From an uncultured Kiloniellaceae bacterium (lineage in GTDB: Bacteria; Pseudomonadota; Alphaproteobacteria; Kiloniellales; Kiloniellaceae), in assembly GCA_947500035.1 (NCBI GenBank), contig CANMQP010000031.1, forward strand, positions 1 to 51,322: DNA of 51,322 nt. Direction: 5' to 3'. The position numbers were made by a program, and so were the translations under genes. The notes under the pieces were generated by a model that was not told the DNA's origin, made no database searches, and saw only the letters and a list, made by a program, of their open reading frames with translations. This document shows positions 1 to 8,756 of this stretch, piece by piece; position 1 is the stretch's first letter; each line of letters starts with the position of its first letter.

Positions 1-104
1 AGCCAATAAAGCCGTCCCATCCAATCCTCCCTGACTTAGGAAACTTGGATCATCGAATCACACCTGAAAACGCAGGGGAACACCTAATTGAGTACGGACC
101 CTAG
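1..104 (-). mobile_element. IS5-family element, 5' end with start of transposase (cut by window edge)
   Basis: These 104 bases are the reverse complement of the last 104 bases of the window with one mismatch. Read on the minus strand they begin CTAG-GGTCCGTACTC and reach an ATG at 20 that opens with M-G-R-L-Y-W. This resembles the N-terminus of IS5-family transposases (the known pattern is M-x-R-L-F/Y-W-L-T-D). CTAG fits the YTAR target of the IS5 subgroup, so it may be target sequence rather than element. Only the first 6-7 codons of the transposase are inside the window. The family call rests on a short match and on the terminal sequence. Confidence 0.75.
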
Positions 105-217
105 ATCGCAGGGAAGGAAGATCATGCAGTTGATAGGTAGCCGTTTGATCCTCGGAAAGAATTGAGAAAATACAGCGGCGGCTTCGAGAAGCTCTCATCG
201 ACACACGCGCCGCAGCA

Positions 218-1159
218 TCAGATCGCGTTGTAGTCGGCGATATGTTTGTTCAGGCGATCAATAAAAACTTGATCCCCGCCGTTTTCAACGCCCAGGAACA
301 TCGCGACATACTCCCACTCCGACTTGGAGTTGCCATAGACCAGGTAGAGACTGTCCTCAAGAAAATCACCCTGAGTCACCAGCTCGACACTATCGATTTT
401 CGAGTAGGGCAGTTCGTAAACGCTCAGTACGCCCTCTATTTCCTCGTAGATAACCAACTTGGTCGGGGTGAGAAACTGTCCGCCGTCGGCAACGCTGAAA
501 AGTCCATAGGAATAGAAGTACTCAATTGAGTCACTTTTATCGAGAATACCGCGCTCAAGCAGAGTTTGGATGTGATAACTGGAAAGGTTTTCTCCCGAAA
601 CAACTTTCAAATCGGGAAAAACGCCCGCCTCGATCAAGAGGCCGAAAGCGCATAGGGCAAGCAAAGCACTTCCAAAGACCGTGCCGCATCCGATGAGGAG
701 CCAGCTTTTCTTCCTCCCTGCGCCCGCAATTCCGTACTTTTTTCTCGAAAACCAGCCTTTTAAGCCGCTTACGGCAATCACACCAAAAATGACGGCACCC
801 ACCCCGCCGTACCAAGGCGCTGTGACAATACTGAAAACAATTTCAACCAGCATCCAGCCCGCGACGTAAGGGACTGCGCCGTATTTTCCGTTCCTGATCC
901 TTACGCCCAGCCATAGCGAAAGAGCTGAAACGCCCAAATAGAGAACCAACTCAGAATAGAGTTGCGCGCTATCCGCGGGCGGCGATGTGAATGCTGTTTT
1001 ACCCAGCCACAGCAGTCCGACGACTTGAATCAGATAGCTAAAAGTTAAGTAAAACCCGACGTATTGGACGGCGCGCATTGCGCGAAATACGCTCTGGGCA
1101 TCGGTAATGACCGTCCAAAGTCGAAAAAATCTTGTTCTTTTCTCGCTCTCTACAGCCAT
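218..1159 (-). CDS. Polytopic membrane protein with C-terminal cytosolic-type domain
   Basis: A 313-aa protein not assigned to a named family. After a basic N-terminus there are about four hydrophobic stretches (roughly residues 32-55, 70-87, 95-110 and 115-135), then a basic K/R-rich linker and a fifth hydrophobic segment near 152-178. The last 120 residues are soluble and strand-rich, with a layout that could be PH-like (lines such as TPTKLVIYEE and LPYSKIDSVELV). It is isolated between the IS end and glmS, which reads in the same direction from 197 bp upstream. The start has only a weak Shine-Dalgarno match. Function unknown; the gene itself is well supported by length and composition. Confidence 0.75.
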   Translation of the reverse strand: MAVESEKRTRFFRLWTVITDAQSVFRAMRAVQYVGFYLTFSYLIQVVGLLWLGKTAFTSPPADSAQLYSELVLYLGVSALSLWLGVRIRNGKYGAVPYVAGWMLVEIVFSIVTAPWYGGVGAVIFGVIAVSGLKGWFSRKKYGIAGAGRKKSWLLIGCGTVFGSALLALCAFGLLIEAGVFPDLKVVSGENLSSYHIQTLLERGILDKSDSIEYFYSYGLFSVADGGQFLTPTKLVIYEEIEGVLSVYELPYSKIDSVELVTQGDFLEDSLYLVYGNSKSEWEYVAMFLGVENGGDQVFIDRLNKHIADYNAI

Positions 1160-1355
1160 AGATGCTCAAGGGATCGGATTCAGACTTTAGTGCCCGAAAA
1201 ATCTAATCGAGCGCAGAGAGAACAGCAAAGCTTTAACGACAACTCCAGAGCTATCCTGGAAGACTTATCTCGCAAGCGCCGGCTTGCAGAGCGAGAAGCG
1301 TGGTTTGCGAGCCCTTGGCCTCTGCTCTACCCTCGCCCCTATTCCACCGTCGCTC

Positions 1356-3179
1356 CTATTCCACCGTCACCGACTTCGCCAGGTTCCTTGGCTGATCCAC
1401 ATCCGTGCCCTTCAGAACGGCGGTATGATAGGCCAGAAGCTGAATAGGAATGGAGTAAAGGATCGGCGCGACAAAGGGATCGATCTTCGGTAACTCGACA
1501 GTGTGGACTGCGAGTTCCCCGGCTCTGGCGAGACCTTCCTTATCCGAGAGCAACACGATCTTGCCGCCGCGGGCATGCACTTCCTGCAGGTTGGAAGCCG
1601 TCTTTTCGAAGAGAGGGCCACTTGGCGCACAGGCGATGATCGGTACCGCTTCGTCGATGAGGGCAATCGGGCCATGCTTCATCTCGCCTGCTGCATAGCC
1701 TTCGGCATGTATATAGCTGATTTCCTTGAGTTTTAAGGCGCCTTCCATCGCAATCGGATAGAGTGTTCCCCGGCCAAGATACAAGACGTCCCGCGCTTCG
1801 GAGACATCGTGGGATATCTCCCGGATCGCCTCGTCATGGTTCAAAACCTCGGCAATACGCGCCGGCACTTCCGTGAGGGCGGCGGAGAGTTCCCGCTCCC
1901 GCGCGACATCGATCGCACCGCGTGCCCGCGCCGTGGCAATGGCCAGACAGGCCAGGACCGTCAACTGCGTGGTGAAGGCCTTGGTCGAGGCTACACCGAT
2001 CTCCGGCCCGGCCTGCGTCGGCATCACCGCGTCGGAACTGCGGGCAATTGCCGACTCGGGAACGTTGACGACCGAGAGGATCTTCTGGTTCTGCGACTGG
2101 GCATACTTCAGCGCCGCCAGGGTATCAATGGTCTCTCCCGACTGCGAGATGTAGACGCTGACACCATCGTCCGGCATAGGGGCCTCGCGATAACGGAACT
2201 CGGACGCGATATCGATCTCGACCGGCTGACGCGCAACCTGCTCGAACCAGTATTTTGCCACCATGCCGGCATAAAACGCCGTGCCGCAGGCAATGAAAGT
2301 GAAGCGCGAAACCTTTGACAGATCGAAAGGAAGGCTCGGCAACTGAACCGAGAGGGTGGCCGGATTCAGGAAACTGTGCAGGGTATCGCCGATCACGGCG
2401 GGCTGCTCGAAGATTTCCTTCTGCATGAAGTGCCGGTACTGGCCCTTGCCGATCATCGCGCCGGACATGGCGGTCTGTTTGACTTCGCGCTCCACCACCG
2501 CGTTGCTGCTGTCATGCACCACGGCGCTGTCGCGGGTCAACTCGACCCAGTCGCCCTCTTCAAGATAACTGATCTGATCGGTCAGCGGCGCCAGCGCCAG
2601 CGCGTCAGACCCAAGGTACATCTCGCCGTCGCCGTAACCCACTGCCAGCGGGCTGCCACGGCGCGCACCGATCATCAGGTCGTGGCGGCCGGTGAAGATG
2701 ATCGCCAACGCGAAGGCGCCTTCCAGGCGGCCCAAGGCCTTGGCGACGGCATCCTGCGGGCTCATCTGCTGTTTGAGATATTCCGACACCAGATGCACCA
2801 CGACTTCAGTGTCCGTCTCGGTCTCGAAAACGTGTTTCGCGTCTGAGAGTTCGGCTCTGAGCTCTTGAAAATTCTCAATAATTCCGTTGTGAACGACGGA
2901 AACAAGCTCACTGGCGTGGGGATGCGCATTGGCTTCCGTGGGGCGGCCATGTGTGGCCCAACGGGTATGGCCGATCCCGATGGTGCCTTCGACCGGCTCG
3001 TTCTCCAGGAGGGTCGCCAGATTATGCAGCTTACCCTCGGCCCGGCGCCTGTCCATAGATCCATTGACCAAGGTCGCGATCCCTGCGGAATCGTATCCGC
3101 GGTACTCCAGACGCTTCAGTCCATCCAGCAGCAAGGGTGCCACTGGCGCATTCCCGATAATCCCGATGATCCCACACAT
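1356..3179 (-). CDS. glmS: Glutamine--fructose-6-phosphate aminotransferase (isomerizing)
   Basis: GlmS makes glucosamine-6-phosphate from fructose-6-phosphate and glutamine, the first step to UDP-GlcNAc for peptidoglycan and LPS. The 607-aa length is the normal family size. The protein begins MCGIIGIIG, with the catalytic Cys exposed after Met removal. A class II glutamine amidotransferase domain (about 1-240) carries GHTRWATHG. Two SIS sugar-isomerase domains follow (about 285-425 and 460-595), with SQSGETIDT and ASTKAFTTQ. It ends PRNLAKSVTVE, the usual GlmS tail. It lies 33 bp downstream of glmU and very probably forms an operon with it. No glmS ribozyme is expected or seen, since that is a Gram-positive feature. 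Confidence 0.98.
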   Translation of the reverse strand: MCGIIGIIGNAPVAPLLLDGLKRLEYRGYDSAGIATLVNGSMDRRRAEGKLHNLATLLENEPVEGTIGIGHTRWATHGRPTEANAHPHASELVSVVHNGIIENFQELRAELSDAKHVFETETDTEVVVHLVSEYLKQQMSPQDAVAKALGRLEGAFALAIIFTGRHDLMIGARRGSPLAVGYGDGEMYLGSDALALAPLTDQISYLEEGDWVELTRDSAVVHDSSNAVVEREVKQTAMSGAMIGKGQYRHFMQKEIFEQPAVIGDTLHSFLNPATLSVQLPSLPFDLSKVSRFTFIACGTAFYAGMVAKYWFEQVARQPVEIDIASEFRYREAPMPDDGVSVYISQSGETIDTLAALKYAQSQNQKILSVVNVPESAIARSSDAVMPTQAGPEIGVASTKAFTTQLTVLACLAIATARARGAIDVARERELSAALTEVPARIAEVLNHDEAIREISHDVSEARDVLYLGRGTLYPIAMEGALKLKEISYIHAEGYAAGEMKHGPIALIDEAVPIIACAPSGPLFEKTASNLQEVHARGGKIVLLSDKEGLARAGELAVHTVELPKIDPFVAPILYSIPIQLLAYHTAVLKGTDVDQPRNLAKSVTVE

Positions 3180-3212
3180 AGATATTCAGCCTTCCGTATA
3201 CCGCCCTGGCGG

Positions 3213-4562
3213 TTAGTCTTTTTTCTTGAGTTCCCGAAAGAACGCGGCACGCTCGGGAAAGACGACCTGACGGCCGCGCCCCAGCGCCATTGAGTCCTTT
3301 GGCACATCTTCAACGATCGTGCTGCCCGCGCCCACGAGCGCCCCCTCTCCAATCGTCACCGGTGCCACCAACGCCGAGTTAGACCCGATAAAGGCACCTG
3401 CACCTATGACGGTTCTGGATTTATTGAAGCCGTCGTAATTGCAGGTGATCGTCCCCGCGCCGATGTTGGCCTTGGGGCCAACAGCCGAATCCCCGACATA
3501 ACTCAGGTGATTTGCCTTGGAGCCGGTGCCGAAGACGGCATTCTTGCATTCGACAAAGTTGCCGATCTTCACACCCACCCCGATTTCGGTTCCCGGGCGC
3601 AGCCGCGCATAGGGACCGATAATCGCACCGTTCTCAATCTTGGCGCCCTCGACGTGCGAAAATGCACGAATCTGGACGTTGTCGCTGATAACCACGCCGG
3701 GGCCAAAGATCACATTCGGCTCGATCACAACGTCCCGGCCAATCACCGTGTCGCAGGAGAACCAGACCGTTTCGGGAGCGATAAGGGTTGCTCCTCCGGC
3801 CATCGCCTTTGCGCGCAGGCGGTCCTGCATCACGGATTCGGCCACCGCGAGTTCGGCGCGGGAATTCACGCCGTGAACGTCGTCCGCGGGTGCCTCGACA
3901 ATCCGCGCATCCAGCGAGTCCTTGCGCGCTGCAGCAAAGAGATCGGTGAGATAGTATTCGCCCTGGGCATTGTCGTTCTGAAGACCCTTGACCAGTTCGA
4001 GGAACGTACGCCCCTCGCCGATCAGAGGCCCGGCATTGCAGAGATCGATCTTGCGAATCTCCTCATCGGCGTCGGCGAACTCGACAATGCCCTCGACAAC
4101 GCCCGAACTATCGAGCAGGAAACGACCGTATTGCGCCGGATCCGCGGGCCGGAAGGCGAGCCCGACAAGCTTGGTCGACGGCGTTTCGCGGCGAAGATCA
4201 AGCATTTGCTTCAAAGTTTCACCTGTCAGCAGGGGCGTATCGCCGTAGATCACCAGGATGTCCGAGGTGTCGTCGTTGGCGTAATCCGAGAGAGCATCTG
4301 CGGCGCACATTACAGCGTGCCCGGTTCCCAGACGCTCTTCCTGGACAACGATATGGTGCGAAACAGCAGCCTTCTGGACCTCTTCAGAGCCCGGGCCAAC
4401 CACTACGATGATCCGTTCCGGGTCGAGGCTCTCGGCGGCATCCAGCACATGCCGCAGCATGGCGCGGCCCGCAATCGGATGCAGGACCTTGGGAAGTTCG
4501 GATTTCATTCGCGTTCCCTGACCGGCGGCCAGAACAACTACGGCAAGTTTGTTAGATGTCAT
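3213..4562 (-). CDS. glmU: Bifunctional UDP-GlcNAc pyrophosphorylase / GlcN-1-P acetyltransferase
   Basis: GlmU acetylates glucosamine-1-phosphate and couples it to UTP to give UDP-GlcNAc in the cytosol. The 449 aa match the family. The N-terminal Rossmann-like domain opens with LAAGQGTRMKSELPKVLHP, the nucleotide-binding signature, and contains YGDTPLL. From about residue 250 a left-handed beta-helix of hexapeptide repeats begins. The acetyltransferase region has GAGTITCNYDG and a nearby Asn/Lys-rich turn. The next gene is glmS, 33 bp away on the same strand, so two enzymes of one pathway are co-transcribed. The opposite strand is open for much of this length, but that frame has no domain and is a high-GC artefact. 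Confidence 0.98.
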   Translation of the reverse strand: MTSNKLAVVVLAAGQGTRMKSELPKVLHPIAGRAMLRHVLDAAESLDPERIIVVVGPGSEEVQKAAVSHHIVVQEERLGTGHAVMCAADALSDYANDDTSDILVIYGDTPLLTGETLKQMLDLRRETPSTKLVGLAFRPADPAQYGRFLLDSSGVVEGIVEFADADEEIRKIDLCNAGPLIGEGRTFLELVKGLQNDNAQGEYYLTDLFAAARKDSLDARIVEAPADDVHGVNSRAELAVAESVMQDRLRAKAMAGGATLIAPETVWFSCDTVIGRDVVIEPNVIFGPGVVISDNVQIRAFSHVEGAKIENGAIIGPYARLRPGTEIGVGVKIGNFVECKNAVFGTGSKANHLSYVGDSAVGPKANIGAGTITCNYDGFNKSRTVIGAGAFIGSNSALVAPVTIGEGALVGAGSTIVEDVPKDSMALGRGRQVVFPERAAFFRELKKKD

Positions 4563-4853
4563 TTCGCTTCGGAACTTTGAAAAGAGACAAATGATTGGAA
4601 ATTAGATAGGTCGGCTTCAGAAGTTGAACAATCAGGATGCAGATAAGCGTTTTACATAGAATTAACTTTAAGCGAATTTGCCATAGGTTAAGGATTCTGT
4701 GCAATTCACCAATTGTTGCGGTGCGTTACAATAAATTCAGGGACTTACCATCCAATCATTCGCGACTGCAGGGGGGCACATCGCCAGGCCGTGGCCCTTT
4801 CTGCCCGGGACTAGCACCGCAATTCCATAATACGACAAGGATCAAATAGGGCT

Positions 4854-5555
4854 ATGCGCGTTAACAGACCGAGCCACCGTAATACACTGATTTGCGATCT
4901 CGACGGCACGCTCGTCGACTCGGCCCCTGATCTGGCGGGCGCGTTGGCCACCCTGTTGGCAGAAGAGGACAGAGACGCACTCTCCCTTGCGCAGGTAAAA
5001 ACCATGATCGGCGACGGGGTCGCCAAGCTAGTGGAACGCGGATTTGCAGCCACAGGCGGCTGCCCGGCTTCTTCGGCATTCGAAGCGCTCGTTACCCGTT
5101 TTATCGAGATCTACAACACCCGGCTGGTTGTCGAGACACGTCCCTATCCGGGCGCGCTCGAGACGCTGACTGGTCTGAAGGAAGAAGGCTGGCGATTAGT
5201 CGTCTGTACCAACAAGCCTGAAACACCGTCCCGCGAGATCCTTCAGGCTCTGGAACTCGCGCCACTCTTTCAGGCCGTCGCAGGCGGGGATACCTACCCT
5301 TTTCGTAAGCCGGACCCTCGGCATATCCTCATCCTTCTGGAGGCTATCAAAGCCTCACCTCAACAAGCAGTGATGTTCGGCGATGGCCCGGCGGATATCG
5401 GGGCGGCACGCGCGGCGGGCATCCCGAGCCTCCTGGCCGGCTTCGGCTACGGCGGAACAGCCGCCGAAAAAGAAGGTCCGGATCATCGTATCGAGGATTT
5501 CAGCGCACTCCCAAAGACTCTGATGGCAGTGAATGCGTCCACCCCAGGGCAGTAA
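4854..5555 (+). CDS. gph: HAD-family phosphatase, phosphoglycolate phosphatase type
   Basis: A 233-aa HAD-superfamily hydrolase, probably removing phosphate from 2-phosphoglycolate. All four HAD motifs are visible: motif I DLDGTLVDS near residue 15 with the nucleophile Asp, motif II VVCTNKP near 117, the motif III lysine in RKPDPRH near 150, and motif IV FGDGPADIGAA near 178. The helical cap lies between motifs I and II, as in subclass I (Gph/PGP). It is divergent from glmU across a 290-bp gap. Some relatives act on other small phosphates or pyrophosphate, so the exact substrate is inferred from similarity. Confidence 0.88.
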   Translation: MRVNRPSHRNTLICDLDGTLVDSAPDLAGALATLLAEEDRDALSLAQVKTMIGDGVAKLVERGFAATGGCPASSAFEALVTRFIEIYNTRLVVETRPYPGALETLTGLKEEGWRLVVCTNKPETPSREILQALELAPLFQAVAGGDTYPFRKPDPRHILILLEAIKASPQQAVMFGDGPADIGAARAAGIPSLLAGFGYGGTAAEKEGPDHRIEDFSALPKTLMAVNASTPGQ

Positions 5556-5587
5556 AGCAATTTACCGTATCATCGTCGGCGCAAGCC

Positions 5588-5616
5588 TTGACACCACCCG
5601 TCCCCCTACCCTACAT
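5588..5616 (+). promoter_or_regulatory. Possible sigma-70 promoter for tRNA-Val
   Basis: A perfect TTGACA at 5588-5593 is followed after 17-18 bp by CTACAT/TACATC, a poor -10. The site is about 70 bp upstream of the tRNA on the same strand. The -35 is convincing, the -10 is not. Confidence 0.35.
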
Positions 5617-5685
5617 CAGGCGTAGCGGCATCATAGCCGCAACAGAGATAAGTGGCCGAGGCAAAGATCGGTACTTAACTTATCC

Positions 5686-5760
5686 GGGCGCGTAGCTCAG
5701 CGGGAGAGCACTGCCTTCACACGGCAGGGGTCACAGGTTCAATCCCTGTCGCGCCCACCA
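5686..5760 (+). tRNA. tRNA-Val (anticodon CAC)
   Basis: A complete 75-base cloverleaf. The acceptor stem GGGCGCG pairs with CGCGCCC, the D-arm is GCTC/GAGC, the anticodon stem CTGCC/GGCAG encloses the loop TTCACAC, and the T-arm is ACAGG-TTCAATC-CCTGT. The 3' ACCA is encoded. The CAC anticodon reads GTG valine codons. The gene stands alone between gph and the beta-helix gene. It could serve as an integration site for mobile DNA, but I found no second copy of its 3' end in the window. Confidence 0.97.
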
Positions 5761-5773
5761 TCACATCGACACT

Positions 5774-7609
5774 TCAATTCTGCGGCCTTGGCCCATACCT
5801 CGGCAAGCCCTGGGTCAGATCACAGCACCCCAGATCCGGTGCCTTTCCGGAAAAACCGTCGCTGAAATTAGGCACGAACTCGCCCTTGTCGATGGCCTGG
5901 GAATTCGGGCGGAGCCGAGGCAGGTTGTCGGCTGCCTCATATTCGTTCTGATACTTTGCCGGCGGCAGGAAGCCGTCGACGAAGGTTCGGTGATTATAGA
6001 GCGAGAATGCGCCTTTGGTTCGATAGAGGCGCTTTGAGGCTTTGGCGTCCTCCAGCGACCTGTATCGTTTATCATTCCAAACCGCGAAGTCTCCGGCCCC
6101 TATGCCCCAGGCATAGCCGTCGCTATCGAAGTCGTTTTCGATCATGCGCCCCGTGCTCCGCAACGCCGGGCTCTTGGTTCCGACGAAGATATTGTTGCGG
6201 GTGACAACGTTGGAGACCGTCTCCCGGCCCGGCTGAATGTTGAAGGGAATTCCGGCCCGCACCGAGGTGTTGTGAAAGAGGAGCATTCCCGAGGTGTCGT
6301 TATGCAATTTGAAAGGGGCATACTGGGTGTTGTAGATCACGTTGCGATAGATATAGACCGGACCGCCGTGCACCGGTTGGCCGGTGATTCCGGCGAAGCA
6401 ATTTGTGATCCGGTTTCTAAAGACCCGGACATTGGTATCCGAGTAGTCGGTCTCGACACCATCATCCGTACAGGTGACGATTTCATTGCCGTAGATGTCA
6501 GAGGCCGACAGTCTTCCGCGATCGCCGTTGTGCACGGCATCTCCGACATTGCGGAAGAGATTGTGCGCGATGACGTGTCCTGAACCGGTAAGCTCAACAC
6601 CGTAGGTCTCTTCGATCCCTCTGGAACGCGGCCAGGTGGTCACCCCCTGGAAGACGTTGTCCAGGACCGCGTTGTATTGAGATTCGCCATAAGTCGCCCA
6701 ACGCGAAGTTACTCCGTACTGTGTGAAGTTAAAGCGATTCCGTCGGACAACCAGATGACTTGCCTGATCCGCACTCAGCAGCCTGTCGGCGTTCTGGAAA
6801 ACCAGTCCTTCGAACCAACGGTGAGCTGTGCCGTTGGCGTTCAACAAGACTTCTGCACCGGCGCCGTCGAGGATAGCGCCCTCCTCTCCCCGATAGACGA
6901 TCGCTTTGCCGGCCTCTCCAGATTGCATGACGCGATGGCCAGCGGCGCTGTAAAGACCTGGTCTGAGAATAAAAAGATCGCCGGGCCGCGCGTTGGCTTC
7001 GGCCGACTGAAGGCTCTGAAAAGGACGTTCGGCGGAACCGTCTCCACCGGTCCCTTCTCCGGGCATGACATAGAGTGTCCGGGATGCTCTGACCTCGCCG
7101 GGTTCCGCGCGTGTCGAAATGCGGATCTCTTTGACCAGTTCAGTCGACACGCCGCCGTCCGTCGTGACCCCGTCATCATCCGTCAAAGTCAATCTAACGA
7201 CATAGTCGCTGGCCGGTGTCAGATCCACCACACTGCCGGCGAAGAGCCAGCCCCCCGGCACCAGGTTATCTGCCGACATTCTCCCCGGCATAGGGCGGAA
7301 AAGCGGATAACCTTCTGCCCAGTCATCCGCGCCAGCCTTGCGGTAGCTGACTGTGATGCGCGCCGTCTCATTGCCATCTCCAACAACCGGCCAGCGGACA
7401 GCTATTGAGTGATAGGTTGAAGGCTCCAGCAGAATCTCTCCGGGCTTCGATGTTAAGACCACCGCGCGCGCGTCATCGGCCTGCTGCGCGTAGCCGACGG
7501 AAAGCTGCAAGCCTGCCGCCCCCGCAAACAACGCTGCTCCAGCTCTGAGCGCAAAGGCCGGTGAAAAAGCGGACCTAAAAGATCTGAGTAGAAACCTCTG
7601 AACGCTCAA
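5774..7609 (-). CDS. Secreted right-handed beta-helix protein
   Basis: A 611-aa exported protein. The N-terminus has several arginines, then a hydrophobic Ala/Gly/Leu stretch ending VGYAQQA, a likely signal peptide cleaved around residue 41. Residues about 55-170 look like a fibronectin-III-type domain. After YVMPGEGTGGDGSAERPFQ, a classic entry motif for parallel beta-helices, residues about 190-480 are repeats rich in Asn and Gly (for example NRITNCFAGITG and RNVIYNTQYAPF), as in pectate-lyase-like and CASH domains. It probably binds or cleaves a polysaccharide, but no catalytic residues can be assigned. It ends 14 bp from the tRNA and lies outside the phage operon's terminators, so I treat it as a host gene rather than a tailspike. 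Confidence 0.8.
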   Translation of the reverse strand: MSVQRFLLRSFRSAFSPAFALRAGAALFAGAAGLQLSVGYAQQADDARAVVLTSKPGEILLEPSTYHSIAVRWPVVGDGNETARITVSYRKAGADDWAEGYPLFRPMPGRMSADNLVPGGWLFAGSVVDLTPASDYVVRLTLTDDDGVTTDGGVSTELVKEIRISTRAEPGEVRASRTLYVMPGEGTGGDGSAERPFQSLQSAEANARPGDLFILRPGLYSAAGHRVMQSGEAGKAIVYRGEEGAILDGAGAEVLLNANGTAHRWFEGLVFQNADRLLSADQASHLVVRRNRFNFTQYGVTSRWATYGESQYNAVLDNVFQGVTTWPRSRGIEETYGVELTGSGHVIAHNLFRNVGDAVHNGDRGRLSASDIYGNEIVTCTDDGVETDYSDTNVRVFRNRITNCFAGITGQPVHGGPVYIYRNVIYNTQYAPFKLHNDTSGMLLFHNTSVRAGIPFNIQPGRETVSNVVTRNNIFVGTKSPALRSTGRMIENDFDSDGYAWGIGAGDFAVWNDKRYRSLEDAKASKRLYRTKGAFSLYNHRTFVDGFLPPAKYQNEYEAADNLPRLRPNSQAIDKGEFVPNFSDGFSGKAPDLGCCDLTQGLPRYGPRPQN

Positions 7610-7678
7610 TGGGCGTATCCTTGGTCATTGCCAGTCCGGCCGACACGTTAGCCGAAGTCGATGACATTGCGTAGATAC

Positions 7679-7756
7679 AAAAAAAGGACGGCCCCCATTT
7701 TGGGGGCCGCCCGATAACAGATATAAAAACGGCGACCTCCAAGATGGAAGCCGCCG
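7679..7756 (-). terminator. Tandem intrinsic terminators closing the tail/lysis operon
   Basis: Two hairpins with T-tracts on the minus strand. The first to be transcribed is a GC-rich stem at 7731-7755 followed by TTTTT. The second is a very strong stem at 7686-7712 (GGGCGGCCCCC paired with GGGGGCCGTCC, loop AAAA) followed by seven T. They come 47 bp after the last small gene of the virion operon and insulate it from the beta-helix gene. Confidence 0.88.
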
Positions 7757-7802
7757 GGATAAAAAGGTCTAGGTGCTAAAAACTCAGTTTGGGAAAAGTC
7801 TG

Positions 7803-7991
7803 CTAGATCTCGGCAGGTGTTTCGAGCCCAGCTTCCTCCCAGAGCGCGTTCGCGGAATCGAGCCGGAGCCGCACCGCCTGCCATTCCGCTGCGATTTCCT
7901 CTTCGGTTTTCTCACCGCTGTGCAAAGCCTCAATGGCGTCAATCGCGAAACGTCCCAGTTGGACCAGAGCCAGTATGGTTTCAGGATTCAT
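7803..7991 (-). CDS. Small hypothetical protein, last gene of the virion operon
   Basis: A 62-aa acidic, helical protein beginning MNPETILALVQLGRFAIDAIEAL. The ATG at 7991 was chosen because GGAGG sits six bases before it; a longer in-frame start lacks such a site. The start overlaps the end of the upstream lipoprotein gene by 11 bp, so the two are translationally coupled. The composition (many Glu and Ala) suggests two helices. No family recognised. Its position among the small lysis-region genes suggests a phage-derived accessory role. Confidence 0.65.
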   Translation of the reverse strand: MNPETILALVQLGRFAIDAIEALHSGEKTEEEIAAEWQAVRLRLDSANALWEEAGLETPAEI

Positions 7992-8289
7992 TTCGAACCT
8001 CCGTCTCAATAAAGATCATGCTGATCACGCCGGCCTCCACGAGACCAATCAGATCGTCTGTGTTTTCGACCTCGCCGCTGCAGGCTTCATTCAAGGTAGG
8101 ACGCCACTGCTCGACCGTCGCAACCTGCTCTTCGCTCAAGCGTCCCGCGGCACGAAAACCCGCGAGCGAGGTGAGGCTTGCGGCATAGGCGCGGCAGGCA
8201 ATCTGGAGATTCTCCTGCAAGGGAACGCTGGACGCGCAGCCCGCCAATAAAAAAGCCGCCGAAACGGCGGCCAGAAACGACTTTTGCAT
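7981..8289 (-). CDS. Small phage-region lipoprotein (possible outer spanin-like protein)
   Basis: A 102-aa protein with a clear lipoprotein signal: MQKSF, a hydrophobic core, then the lipobox LLAGC with Cys18. The mature part is helical, with two further Cys residues. GGAG lies nine bases before the ATG, inside the end of the preceding small membrane protein gene. Small lipoproteins next to holin-like genes in phages are often outer-membrane spanins or superinfection-exclusion proteins. Here that is inferred from position only, and no partner inner-membrane spanin is obvious. Confidence 0.75.
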   Translation of the reverse strand: MQKSFLAAVSAAFLLAGCASSVPLQENLQIACRAYAASLTSLAGFRAAGRLSEEQVATVEQWRPTLNEACSGEVENTDDLIGLVEAGVISMIFIETEVRNES

Positions 8290-8295
8290 TCGTAG

Positions 8296-8451
8296 CTACT
8301 CCTTATTGGGCACAAGAAAAACAGCGAGGCTGTTTAGAATGACTCCGAAGGCAGCCACCACCTCGGCGTCCAGTGTCGTTACAGCCGCGATCAAGCCAGT
8401 CATGGCGCTGGCAATCGCAGCCGCGGCGGCTTTGTCATATTTGGTAAGCAT
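8296..8451 (-). CDS. 51-aa membrane protein, holin-like
   Basis: A 51-residue protein starting MLTKYDKAAAAAIASAMTG and ending VFLVPNKE. It has a basic start, two short hydrophobic segments (about 9-25 and 32-47) and a C-terminal VPNK. This layout, including the -VPN tail, is common in small holin-like proteins of phages and prophages. The ATG at 8451 is preceded by GAAAG. It lies between a one-TM protein and the lipoprotein in the small-gene end of the virion operon. The length and the match to a known pattern make it real in my view, but holin function is an inference. Confidence 0.6.
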   Translation of the reverse strand: MLTKYDKAAAAAIASAMTGLIAAVTTLDAEVVAAFGVILNSLAVFLVPNKE

Positions 8452-8501
8452 CTTTCCCTTTCTTCAGTTATCCGATAGGAACCTTGAGGTGTCGGCATCA
8501 A

Positions 8502-8756
8502 CTAGGAGCCATTGGAGAAGGCCTGCTTGAAGCCGATCCACAGCATACTCAGTAGACCCGTGATCGCCGTGGTGTAGAAGGCCACACGCAGTGCCAGACC
8601 GACACGCTCCGAAGCCTTACGCTGCGTGCGCAGGTAAGCCATGTCGGCCTGTGCCTCGCGTGGGTCGCGCGTATCCAGCCCCATCCTTACAAATGTCCGC
8701 TCAACCGCTTCTTTCGCCGCCGCCGCCGCAATCTCGTGAGCATCGATCTGGTTCAT
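8502..8756 (-). CDS. Phage small membrane protein, DUF6127-like
   Basis: An 84-aa protein. Residues 1-55 are helical and charged (EIAAAAAKEAVERTFVRMGLD). A transmembrane segment follows near 57-76, then a short tail. The pattern of an N-terminal EIAxxAA-AVxxTF segment followed by one TM resembles DUF6127, a family found in prophages of Proteobacteria. The ATG at 8756 overlaps the stop of the upstream gene (ATGA overlap), which sets the start. Role unknown; position suggests a lysis or virion accessory protein. Confidence 0.65.
   Translation of the reverse strand: MNQIDAHEIAAAAAKEAVERTFVRMGLDTRDPREAQADMAYLRTQRKASERVGLALRVAFYTTAITGLLSMLWIGFKQAFSNGS

Noticed and set aside
5686-5760. tRNA-Val as the attachment site of the phage-like element
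   Set aside because: No second copy of the tRNA 3' end was seen in the window and no integrase gene is present. An intact host-type gene lies between the tRNA and the virion operon.
5774-7609. The beta-helix protein as a phage tailspike
   Set aside because: It has a signal peptide, lies beyond the double terminator of the virion operon and lacks a podovirus tail-docking N-terminus; a separate tail fibre is present.
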